Shown: piece after piece, positions 1 to 5,761 of the stretch
Numbering within the stretch: the stretch's first letter is position 1
How the letters are laid out: each line of letters opens with the position of its first letter
From: a bacterium
Lineage (GTDB): Bacteria; Patescibacteriota; Patescibacteriia; Magasanikbacterales; GWA2-37-8
DNA length: 14,111 nucleotides
Direction: 5' to 3'
Assembly: GCA_021790135.1 (NCBI GenBank)
Contig: JAJYIJ010000015.1
Coordinates: forward strand, 1 to 14,111
Notes under the pieces: generated by a model
Databases searched by the model: none
Told to the model about the DNA's origin: nothing
The model's input: only the letters and a program-made list of their open reading frames with translations
Position numbers and translations under genes: made by a program

Positions 1-1542
1 TTAACTCTTAACCGTAAGGCGGGCACACTTTCCGGTGGTGAAGCGCAGCGGATTCGGTTGGCCAGTCAGGTGGGAACGCGACTCGTTGGCGCTTTGTATG
101 TGCTTGATGAACCGACGATCGGGCTCCATCAGCGCGACAATGAACATTTGGTTAAGACACTTCGCAATCTCTGTGATGTTGGCAATACCATCGTTGTAGT
201 GGAGCATGATGAAGATACTATTCTCACCAGCGATTGGATCGTTGATTTTGGTCCGGGAGCCGGAAAACACGGAGGAGAGGTAGTTTTTTCGGGGCCATTG
301 GAAAAGCTTCTTAATAAAAATGTCATTCTGAACCCCAAGGTGGATGAAGAATCTTTTTTCCATGCTCATCAATTTGATACTAGGAAGATCCTTCACTCCC
401 TGCCTACCGGACAGGCAGGCGCTCAGGATGACAGTTTAAACGGTTGCCACACGGCCGGTGATCCTCAAAAATCTCTCACCGGTCAATACTTACGCGGCGA
501 GAAAAAAATTTCCGTGCCAAAAAAACGACGAACAGTAGATCGGGCGACGCCACTTATAAAAATTAAAAAAGCCGCCGAACATAATTTAAAAAATATTAAC
601 GTGGATATTCCACTCCGGCGGCTGGTGTGTCTGACGGGCGTTTCCGGCTCTGGTAAATCAACCTTGCTGAATGATATTTTGCACAATGCTTTGCTGAACA
701 AGTTTTATCGAACGCATCATTATGTCGGCAAGCACCAAGAAATAACTGGTACGGAATATATAGACCGGATGATTACAATTGACCAAAGCGCGATTGGGCG
801 CACTTCACGCAGCAACCCGGCGACCTACACCAAAGCGTTTGATTTCATTCGGCAATTGTTCGCTGAAACGCCGGAAGCCAAAATTCGCGGTTACAAATCC
901 GGCAAGTTCAGTTTCAATGTGCCGGGTGGACGGTGCGAAAATTGCGAAGGCAAAGGAACATTAGAAATTGAAATGCATTTTTTGCCGAGCGTACAAATCG
1001 TCTGCGACGTGTGCAAGGGTCAGCGTTTCAGTAATGAAATTTTACAGGTGCACTACAAAGAAAAAAATATTTCCGATGTTTTGAATATGACGATTGAGGA
1101 GGCGGAAGAATTTTTCCGGGATATTCCGATGATTGCCGACAAACTTAAAATTTTGAATGAGGTCGGTTTGGATTATTTGACGCTTGGGCAATCGGCGACA
1201 ACGCTCTCCGGCGGCGAGGCCCAGCGCATTAAATTATCGCGTGAATTGAGCAAACACAGCACCAGTAAAACGTTGTATTTATTGGACGAACCAACCACCG
1301 GTTTGCACTATGACGACGTGCGCAAATTAATTGAGGTGCTGGAGCGCCTGGTCGGTCATGGCAATAGCGTCTTGGTGATTGAACACAATCTCGATGTCAT
1401 CAAATCCGCTGACTGGATTATTGATCTCGGGCCGGAGGGCGGCGACAAAGGCGGACAGGTTGTTGCGACGGGGACGCCGGAGGAAGTGGCAAAGAAGGCC
1501 GGAAGTTATACCGGACAGTATTTAAAGCGAGTGCTTGAATAA
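1..1542 (+). CDS. uvrA: UvrABC excinuclease subunit A, C-terminal part (5' end outside window)
   Basis: DNA-damage recognition ATPase of nucleotide excision repair; it loads UvrB on damaged DNA. The frame is open from base 1, so the start lies upstream and 513 residues are visible. Numbered from the first visible codon: the first ABC signature LSGGEAQRIRL is at 10-20, followed by Walker B VLDEPTIGL; the second Walker A GVSGSGKST starts near 213; zinc-finger cysteine pairs are at 312/315 and 335/338; the second signature LSGGEAQRIKL is near 401 and its Walker B LLDEPTTGL follows. The linker between the halves normally runs directly from an HGGEVV...LL segment to SLTGQYL; here about 50 extra residues (about 108-157) interrupt it, coded largely by a palindromic repeat (see 322-433). 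The frame is intact through the insertion and every visible ATPase motif is kept, so the protein is probably functional. Identity is very secure. Confidence 0.97.
   Translation, partial: LTLNRKAGTLSGGEAQRIRLASQVGTRLVGALYVLDEPTIGLHQRDNEHLVKTLRNLCDVGNTIVVVEHDEDTILTSDWIVDFGPGAGKHGGEVVFSGPLEKLLNKNVILNPKVDEESFFHAHQFDTRKILHSLPTGQAGAQDDSLNGCHTAGDPQKSLTGQYLRGEKKISVPKKRRTVDRATPLIKIKKAAEHNLKNINVDIPLRRLVCLTGVSGSGKSTLLNDILHNALLNKFYRTHHYVGKHQEITGTEYIDRMITIDQSAIGRTSRSNPATYTKAFDFIRQLFAETPEAKIRGYKSGKFSFNVPGGRCENCEGKGTLEIEMHFLPSVQIVCDVCKGQRFSNEILQVHYKEKNISDVLNMTIEEAEEFFRDIPMIADKLKILNEVGLDYLTLGQSATTLSGGEAQRIKLSRELSKHSTSKTLYLLDEPTTGLHYDDVRKLIEVLERLVGHGNSVLVIEHNLDVIKSADWIIDLGPEGGDKGGQVVATGTPEEVAKKAGSYTGQYLKRVLE
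322..433. repeat. Palindromic repeat element inserted in frame in uvrA
   Basis: The ends form an imperfect inverted repeat, GTCATTCTGA at 322-331 against TCAGGATGACA at 423-433. Inside is a perfect 7-bp hairpin, CCTGCCT (399-405) and AGGCAGG (413-419), around an ACCGGAC loop. The GTCATTCTGA...GAAGAATC...AGATCCTTC...CAGGATGACA layout and the CCTGCCTacCGGaCAGGCAGG core resemble dispersed intergenic repeats I know from several bacterial groups including Patescibacteria. Here the element is translated as part of the UvrA interdomain linker and adds no stop codon. Residues coded by 436-471 also look foreign to UvrA and may be flanking or more degenerate element. Only one copy is present in this window. 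Confidence 0.72.
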
Positions 1543-1550
1543 TTTTTTAT

Positions 1551-1615
1551 AAACAAAAAACCACCTGCTGACGTCGGTCGTAAAAAATTATGACCGAGGT
1601 CAGGCGCAGGTGGTT
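1551..1615 (-). terminator. Long stem-loop terminator of the minus-strand unit
   Basis: Arms AACCACCTGC (1559-1568) and GCAGGTGGTT (1606-1615) pair perfectly. Inside them TGAC (1569-1572) pairs with GTCA (1599-1602), and TCGGTC (1574-1579) with GACCGA (1592-1597), leaving a 12-base loop. On the minus strand the stem is followed by TTTTTTGTTT, the complement of 1551-1560, a good intrinsic terminator. On the plus strand no U-tract follows, so it suits uvrA less well. It lies just after the uvrA stop and closes the minus-strand locus starting near 1865. Confidence 0.78.
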
Positions 1616-1637
1616 CTGAATCCCACGCCGACTCCCT

Positions 1638-1832
1638 TCAGGGAAGAAACTTCTGGTGGTAGGCGGGATTTTTAGATCCCGTCCCTACCATCAGTCCTTT
1701 AGCGGCATTTTTTGCCGCCGCCGTAGCGTTTCTTGCTGCCTCTTTGAGACCACGATTCTTGACCTCAAAGAGAAAAATTCCGACTTGGTAGGCCATTTGG
1801 CTACCAAGCTCGAGCACTTTCCGTAGCCGCAT
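1638..1832 (-). CDS. Small hypothetical protein (64 aa) within a structured transcript
   Basis: The minus-strand ATG at 1832 is preceded by GGAGG with a 5-base spacer, the best Shine-Dalgarno site in the window, in a genome where most starts have none. The product begins MRLRKVLELG, has a hydrophobic stretch near residues 13-23, and an alanine-rich helical middle (EAARNATAAAKNAAKGL). It is basic, with no cysteine and no motif I recognise. The ORF ends just before the terminator, so the unit would be a monocistronic small gene. Against coding: the ORF coincides with several perfect hairpins, including a 17-bp stem over its last third, more typical of a structured RNA. Both readings are kept open. 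Confidence 0.4.
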   Translation of the reverse strand: MRLRKVLELGSQMAYQVGIFLFEVKNRGLKEAARNATAAAKNAAKGLMVGTGSKNPAYHQKFLP

Positions 1833-1871
1833 GGGAACCTCCGTGACCGGGTGGGGTGAAAGAACGAATTC

Positions 1872-1900
1872 ACTTTACTCCTATGATTTTGGACGGTAAA
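1872..1900 (-). promoter_or_regulatory. Putative promoter of the minus-strand structured locus
   Basis: Read on the minus strand: TTTACC (complement of 1895-1900, 4 of 6 to TTGACA), 17-bp spacer, TAAAGT (complement of 1872-1877, 4 of 6 to TATAAT). Transcription would begin near 1865. It diverges from the uvrC promoter a few bases away. Both boxes are only moderate, so the call rests on exact spacing and on the terminated unit downstream. Confidence 0.42.
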
Positions 1901-1907
1901 GGCCTGG

Positions 1908-1936
1908 TTGCTAATTTATCCACCGTGTCGTACTAT
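1908..1936 (+). promoter_or_regulatory. Promoter of the uvrC operon, near-leaderless
   Basis: TTGCTA (1908-1913), 17-bp spacer, TACTAT (1931-1936). The uvrC ATG is at 1945, so the expected transcription start (about 7 bases after the -10 box) nearly coincides with the start codon. No Shine-Dalgarno sequence precedes the ATG, which agrees with a leaderless message. Confidence 0.6.
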
Positions 1937-1944
1937 GATGTAGT

Positions 1945-3201
1945 ATGGCAAATTCTTTGCTTCAGCGAGCAAAACAATTACCGGATGTTCCCGGTATTTA
2001 CCTGTTTTATAACCGAACGGGCGATTTGGTATACGTCGGCAAAGCCACCTCGCTCCGCCAGCGGGTAACGAGTGGCTATTTTCAGGGTCGGCGGACGCCA
2101 CGGCCAATTGAAGATATGATCCATGAAGTGGTCCGGATTGACTACAAAATGACTGATTCGGTTTTGGAGGCGGCGATTTTGGAAGCACTGTGTATTAAAA
2201 AATTTCAACCGCGTTATAACGTTCTTGGCAAGGATGATAAAAGTTGGAATTATATTGTGATTACCAAAGATGCTTTTCCGCGCGTCGAGACGGTGCGGCA
2301 GCATGAATTGAATGAGCTACAGAAATCGGGAAATAAAGAAATTAAAAAATTTCGATATGTTTTTGGTCCCTATCCCGGCCTTAATACGCGGGCGGCGATG
2401 AAAATTTTGCGGCGGATTTTTAAATTTTCGACGTGTGAACCAGGAAGGGGCCGCCCCTGTTTGTATTATGAAATGGGACAATGCCTGGGCGTCTGCACTG
2501 GAGAAATTACGCCGGCGGCGTATAAAAGGAAAGTCATTATGCCGCTCAAATGGTTTTTATCCGGCAAAAAAAAGCAAGTCATCCGCGAATTTGAAAAACA
2601 AATGAAATTAGCGGCCAAGGCCGAAGACTATGAAGAAGCCGGCAGATTGCGCGACCAAATACGGCAGTTGCAGCGAATTCATGACGTGACACTTATTAAC
2701 AAAAGTTTTTTTGATGAACAATTAACAATTAGCAATGAACAATTAGTAATGAGAATCGAAGGTTATGATATTTCCAACCTGGGGGCGAGCGGAATGGTTG
2801 GTAGTATGGTGGTATTTGATGCTGAGGGGCCGGTTAAGTCAGAATACAGAAAATTTAATATTAAAACGGTTGTTGGCCAGAGCGACGTGGATTGTTTGGG
2901 AGAAGTGTTGGAACGCCGGCTGAAGCATGCTGATTGGCCAATGCCAGATGTGATTTTGGTCGATGGCGGTCGTCCACAGGTGAATCGAGCAAAAAAAATT
3001 TTACAATCAAAAAACTTGAAAATCGGACTGCTTGGAATTGCCAAGGGTCCAAAAAGAAAAAGAAATGATATACTGCTCGGGAGTTTGGATAAAAAATTTG
3101 TTCATTGGGTGTATCGTCACCAAAATTTATTAATTCGCGTGCGCGACGAAGCGCACCGGTTCGCGATTACGTTTCAGCGGAGCAAGAGAAAAATAAAATA
3201 A
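1945..3201 (+). CDS. uvrC: UvrABC excinuclease subunit C, short form without HhH tail
   Basis: Dual-incision endonuclease of nucleotide excision repair, acting with UvrB. The N-terminal GIY-YIG nuclease has GIY at 17-19, YVG at 30-32, Arg38 and metal-binding Glu80. Four cysteines (164, 172, 180, 184) sit where UvrC carries its iron-sulfur cluster. A UVR motif (about 215-246, EDYEEAGRLRDQI) binds UvrB. The C-terminal RNase H-like nuclease has RIEGYDIS (Asp275), LVDGGRPQ (Asp340) and RDEAHRFA (His404). The protein stops at 418 residues, only a few after that motif, so the usual tandem helix-hairpin-helix region (family length about 600) is missing; the next gene starts 5 bases on, leaving no room for a remnant. 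An in-frame stop at 1936-1938 leaves ATG 1945 as the start. A 21-bp repeat adds DEQLTISNEQLVM just before the nuclease domain. First gene of an operon with the NUDIX and methyltransferase genes. Confidence 0.96.
   Translation: MANSLLQRAKQLPDVPGIYLFYNRTGDLVYVGKATSLRQRVTSGYFQGRRTPRPIEDMIHEVVRIDYKMTDSVLEAAILEALCIKKFQPRYNVLGKDDKSWNYIVITKDAFPRVETVRQHELNELQKSGNKEIKKFRYVFGPYPGLNTRAAMKILRRIFKFSTCEPGRGRPCLYYEMGQCLGVCTGEITPAAYKRKVIMPLKWFLSGKKKQVIREFEKQMKLAAKAEDYEEAGRLRDQIRQLQRIHDVTLINKSFFDEQLTISNEQLVMRIEGYDISNLGASGMVGSMVVFDAEGPVKSEYRKFNIKTVVGQSDVDCLGEVLERRLKHADWPMPDVILVDGGRPQVNRAKKILQSKNLKIGLLGIAKGPKRKRNDILLGSLDKKFVHWVYRHQNLLIRVRDEAHRFAITFQRSKRKIK
2714..2745 (+). repeat. 21-bp-period direct repeat inside uvrC
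   Basis: ATGAACAATTA occurs at 2714-2724 and again at 2735-2745, exactly 21 bases (7 codons) apart, giving the heptads EQLTISN and EQLVMRI. The A+T-rich AACAATTAACAATT/AATGAACAATTA style resembles short dispersed repeats that in other genomes translate as NNEQLTINNEQL. It lies in the linker between the UVR motif and the RNase H-like domain, where length variation is tolerated. Confidence 0.5.
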
Positions 3202-3206
3202 TCTTT

Positions 3207-3752
3207 ATGTCAAAAAAACACGGGCCGTGGACAATACAAAATTCGGAAGTGAAATATAAGAATCCGTGGATAGAAGTGGTGGAAAATGTTGTCATTCGGC
3301 CAGATGGCTGTTCGGGTATATTCGGTGTAGTCAAAATGAAAGGTGGGGTGTCAGTTTTGCCTATCGATGAACAAGGATTCGTCTATTTGATAGAAGAATT
3401 TAAATTTGCTTTGGGGCAAGATAGTATTGAGGCAGTGACCGGTGGTATAGACGAAGATGAAGATAGTCTCTTAGCGGCCCGGCGCGAATTAAAGGAGGAG
3501 GCCGGAATTGAAGCCGACGATTGGGTTCATTTGGGTTGGTTGAATCCGTTTACGAGCGCAATTGATTCGCCGGCAGAATTGTTTCTGGCGCGCGGTTTAC
3601 ATTTTGGCGTAAGTGATCCGGATGGTACGGAAACTATCAGGATGGTAAAAATTACTCTGGAAGAAGCAGTACAAATGGTGATGGAAAGTAAGATCACTCA
3701 TGGACAGAGTTGTGTTTTGATTCTGAAAGCCGCACGATTTTTAAAAAAATAA
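3207..3752 (+). CDS. NUDIX hydrolase, ADP-ribose pyrophosphatase-like
   Basis: Likely cytoplasmic hydrolase of a nucleoside diphosphate linked to another moiety. It has a complete Nudix box at residues 79-101: G79, E85, R93-E94, E97-E98, G100 and I101 fit GX5EX7REUXEEXGU exactly, so the metal site is intact. The region before it (WIEVVENVVIRPDG, then GGVSVLPIDEQGFVYLIEEF) is typical of the ADP-ribose pyrophosphatase (NudF-like) subgroup, and at 181 residues the length fits. Substrate is inferred from this resemblance only. I chose ATG 3207, which follows the uvrC stop by 5 bases, because longer frames overlap uvrC and carry no conserved sequence. There is no clear Shine-Dalgarno site; translation may be coupled to uvrC. 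Second gene of the uvrC operon. Confidence 0.9.
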   Translation: MSKKHGPWTIQNSEVKYKNPWIEVVENVVIRPDGCSGIFGVVKMKGGVSVLPIDEQGFVYLIEEFKFALGQDSIEAVTGGIDEDEDSLLAARRELKEEAGIEADDWVHLGWLNPFTSAIDSPAELFLARGLHFGVSDPDGTETIRMVKITLEEAVQMVMESKITHGQSCVLILKAARFLKK

Positions 3753-3754
3753 TT

Positions 3755-4543
3755 ATGAAGAAAAAACTTACTACTTCCTGGGGCAAGGTCGCTGATTGGT
3801 ACAGCGGTGTTGTTGAAGATAAAAATTCGTACCAGCAAAAAGTTATTCTGCCCAATCTGCTTCGGTTGATGCAAATAAAAAAAGACGAAAGAATTTTAGA
3901 TATTGGCTGCGGTACGGGATTTTTTAGCCGCGCCTTGGCGGCAGCGGGGGCAGATGTCGTCGGCGTGGATGTGGGGAAAAAATTGATTGAGAAGGCGAAA
4001 GAAGGAGTTCGGGATTGGGAAGCAGTGGTTAAGAAGAGTGAACGGCCAGAATTTTTGATAGCAAACGCCGACAATCTGTTTATGATTCACAATACTACTG
4101 TTGATAAAGCAGTGATGGTGTTATCCCTTCAAAATATCGAGAACGTGTCCGGCGCGATTGCCGAGGCGGCACGGGTATTGAAAAAGTCCGGCGCGCTTTT
4201 TATGGTTTTGAACCATCCGGCTTTCCGCATTCCGCAGGCCAGCAGCTGGGGCTGGGACGATAAGAATAAACTGCAATACCGTCGGCTTGACGCTTATGTA
4301 TCTGAGCGAAGGGTCCCAATTCAGATGCACCCAGGAAGTAATCCTGGTGAGGTGACCTGGTCGTTCCACCGGCCGCTCCAGGTGTATTTTAAGTTATTTT
4401 ACAAAAATCATTTGGCGATAACGCGGTTAGAAGAATGGATTAGCCATACCAAAACGCCGCATGGCCCACGTGCCAAGGCGGAAAATTTGGCGCGAGCGGA
4501 GTTTCCGCTGTTTTTGGTGCTTGAGGCCAAGCCGCTCAGTTGA
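3755..4543 (+). CDS. Class I SAM-dependent methyltransferase
   Basis: 262 residues; the start MKKKLTTSWG lies 2 bases after the NUDIX stop. Motif I DIGCGTG is at 49-55, with the acidic end of strand 2 in VVGVDVG near residue 70. The later segment VLSLQNIENVSGAIAEAARVL matches the post-catalytic part of the Methyltransf_11 fold. The C-terminal third (RRVPIQMHPGSNPGEVTW..., ending LFLVLEAKPLS) matches the general class of small-molecule or lipid methyltransferases annotated in Patescibacteria, but I cannot name the substrate. It ends with TGA, one of the genes showing UGA is a stop in this genome. Last gene of the uvrC operon; no convincing terminator follows, and the next promoter begins 35 bases later. 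Confidence 0.88.
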   Translation: MKKKLTTSWGKVADWYSGVVEDKNSYQQKVILPNLLRLMQIKKDERILDIGCGTGFFSRALAAAGADVVGVDVGKKLIEKAKEGVRDWEAVVKKSERPEFLIANADNLFMIHNTTVDKAVMVLSLQNIENVSGAIAEAARVLKKSGALFMVLNHPAFRIPQASSWGWDDKNKLQYRRLDAYVSERRVPIQMHPGSNPGEVTWSFHRPLQVYFKLFYKNHLAITRLEEWISHTKTPHGPRAKAENLARAEFPLFLVLEAKPLS

Positions 4544-4578
4544 TTTTTGTTCATTCATTCGTTACTATAGATGGTGGG

Positions 4579-4607
4579 TTGACAAAAAAATGATTTTCGA
4601 TTATTAT
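4579..4607 (+). promoter_or_regulatory. Near-consensus promoter of the zinc-ribbon protein / rplY operon
   Basis: A perfect -35 TTGACA (4579-4584), 17-bp spacer, and -10 TATTAT (4602-4607). The ATG is at 4619, giving an expected leader of only about 5 bases and no room for a Shine-Dalgarno site, as at uvrC. Confidence 0.75.
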
Positions 4608-4618
4608 ATTCGCACTTT

Positions 4619-4963
4619 ATGCCGGTCCACAATAATCCCGAATCTTGGCGTGAGGCATTAAAATTTATCAATCGTTGTCCGATTTGCAGCTCAAGCTATA
4701 AAGTTGAGACGGCAAAGCTTTTTGCTAAAACCGATACTGCCAGCCTCGTGCACTTGACCTGCTCCAGCTGCTCCAGTTATTTCGTGGCGATGGTAATTGT
4801 CGTCGGGCAGGGGTTGAGTTCAGTCGGAATGGTGACTGATTTGAGTTATGACGATGCACGCCGATTGTATGCGGCACCGGCTTTAACGACGGATGAATTG
4901 ATTGAAGGTTACACAGAGTTGAATAAAGAATTTTTTTTGCAATCATTACTTTTAAAAGGTTAA
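4619..4963 (+). CDS. Hypothetical protein with zinc-ribbon-like cysteine pairs
   Basis: 114 residues. Two CxxC pairs, CPIC (20/23) and CSSC (48/51), separated by 24 residues, suggest one bound zinc ion. The middle holds a hydrophobic strand (FVAMVIVVGQGLSSVGMVTDL), followed by an acidic helical end (TTDELIEGYTELNKEFF). I do not recognise a named family; proteins of this size and make-up next to rplY look Patescibacteria-specific to me, which is inference. A near-consensus promoter lies just upstream and rplY follows after 10 bases, so the two are probably co-transcribed, perhaps tying this protein to ribosome or translation functions. No signal peptide. Confidence 0.75.
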   Translation: MPVHNNPESWREALKFINRCPICSSSYKVETAKLFAKTDTASLVHLTCSSCSSYFVAMVIVVGQGLSSVGMVTDLSYDDARRLYAAPALTTDELIEGYTELNKEFFLQSLLLKG

Positions 4964-4973
4964 TAAGACGTAT

Positions 4974-5687
4974 ATGGCATTTACGCTCGTAGCGACAACC
5001 AGAACTACTAAAGGAGAAAAAGTACGCACTGACAAGCAATTGCCAGGCGTTGTCTATGGAGCCGGCGCGGCGGCGGTATCGATCACGGTGAGCCCCACGG
5101 ATTTTTTGAAATTATATAAACAAGCCGGTGCTTCCAGTTTAATCGACCTGACGCTCGACGGCAAAGAAAGCGGGAAAGTGCTTGTGCAGGAGGTCCAACA
5201 TGAACCGGTCAAAGGCACGATTATTCATCTTGATTTACGTCGAATTGACATGAATAAGCCAATCACGGCGCCGGTTAGTTTGCGATTTATCGGTGAGGCG
5301 CCAGTAGTGAAGGCTTCCGGAGGAACCTTGGTGACTACCGTTGAAACTGTTGAAGTAAAATGTTTGCCGAAAGATTTGGTTGGACACGTGGATGTTGATT
5401 TGAGCGGTCTCAATAGTTTTGACGATACAATTAAAATTAAAGATTTGCGCTTGCCGGCCGGTATCCAGATTGTCAGCCCGCACGCTGATGATTTGGTGGT
5501 GAAGGCTTCACGTGCTTTGACTGAGGAAGAAATCAAAGCCATGGAAGAGGCTGGTGCGGCCACTGACGTCAGCAAGATTGCTTCAGTAAAGGATGAAAAG
5601 AAAGCCGAAGAAGCGGCGAAAGCCGAGGAAGCCGGTGCCGCTGAAGCAGAAGCTAAAAAGGAAGCCAAGAAAGAGGAAAAGAAATAA
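4974..5687 (+). CDS. rplY: Large ribosomal subunit protein bL25, long Ctc/TL5 form
   Basis: 5S rRNA-binding protein of the large subunit. The N-terminal domain (MAFTLVATTRTTKGEKVR, then QLPGVVYGAG) is the 5S rRNA-binding bL25 domain. The middle (VQHEPVKGTIIHLDLRRID, APVSLRFIGEAP) and C-terminal beta domain (GGTLVTTVETVEVKCLPKDL, DDLVVKASR) are those of the long Ctc/TL5 type rather than the short E. coli form. After about residue 182 comes a low-complexity Ala/Glu/Lys tail, common in this family. Total 237 residues. It lies 10 bases after the zinc-ribbon gene in one operon and is closed by a strong terminator. Confidence 0.95.
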   Translation: MAFTLVATTRTTKGEKVRTDKQLPGVVYGAGAAAVSITVSPTDFLKLYKQAGASSLIDLTLDGKESGKVLVQEVQHEPVKGTIIHLDLRRIDMNKPITAPVSLRFIGEAPVVKASGGTLVTTVETVEVKCLPKDLVGHVDVDLSGLNSFDDTIKIKDLRLPAGIQIVSPHADDLVVKASRALTEEEIKAMEEAGAATDVSKIASVKDEKKAEEAAKAEEAGAAEAEAKKEAKKEEKK

Positions 5688-5704
5688 GAAATTTTTGAAA
5701 ATTT

Positions 5705-5734
5705 CCCCGCCAGTTTTCCTGGCGGGGATTTTTT
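5705..5734 (+). terminator. Intrinsic terminator after rplY
   Basis: Perfect 9-bp GC-rich stem, CCCCGCCAG (5705-5713) and CTGGCGGGG (5719-5727), with a TTTTC loop, then a run of T at 5729-5734. The extended -10 of the next gene begins inside the T-run. Confidence 0.92.
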
Positions 5735-5751
5735 GTTATACTGAGAAGGAG
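5734..5751 (+). promoter_or_regulatory. Extended -10 promoter and RBS of the DUF3048 gene
   Basis: TGtTATACT at 5734-5742 is a near-perfect extended -10 element and begins in the T-tract of the rplY terminator; the matching -35 position would fall in the terminator stem-loop and is weak. AAGGAG at 5746-5751 stands 10 bases before the ATG at 5762. If transcription starts about 7 bases after the -10 box, the Shine-Dalgarno site would be at the extreme 5' end, so the two may serve different transcripts. Confidence 0.5.
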
Positions 5752-5761
5752 ATTCATTCTT

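Larger units (their letters stand above)
1551..1865 (-). ncRNA. Candidate structured RNA, unknown class (or highly structured small mRNA)
   Basis: A roughly 310-base minus-strand unit bounded by a promoter-like site (1872-1900) and a strong terminator. Between them are successive hairpins: 1784-1790/1802-1808 (7 bp, extended inside by GCC/GGC); 1740-1748/1764-1772 (CTCTTTGAG with CTCAAAGAG, 9 bp perfect); 1702-1707/1713-1718 (GCGGCA/TGCCGC); 1653-1663/1684-1694 plus 1664-1669/1676-1681 (about 17 bp with one non-Watson-Crick position); and a small one at 1634-1645. That density is far above what coding sequence in this window shows. The first and fourth hairpins share GGTAG/CTACC arms, so alternative pairing is possible. 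I could not match it to RNase P RNA, tmRNA, SRP RNA or 6S RNA by their conserved sequences. The same interval holds a 64-codon ORF (1638-1832), so RNA and protein readings compete or coexist. Confidence 0.42.

Noticed and set aside
1551..1865. RNase P RNA, tmRNA, SRP RNA or 6S RNA
   Set aside because: The conserved sequence blocks of these RNAs (for example GAGGAAAGTCC, the tmRNA T-arm, AGGTCCGGAAGGA) are not present on either strand.
3105..3206. Longer N-terminus for the NUDIX protein
   Set aside because: It would overlap the conserved end of uvrC and add 34 unconserved residues; ATG 3207 gives a normal family start.
4541..4543. UGA recoding as in some Patescibacteria (Gracilibacteria, SR1)
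   Set aside because: TGA ends the methyltransferase gene and two small genes (11207-11209, 11431-11433) at sensible positions, and conserved proteins contain no in-frame TGA.
4544..4578. Terminator after the methyltransferase
   Set aside because: Only a short GCTTG/CAAGC pairing inside the gene end and a scattered T-rich stretch; not convincing.
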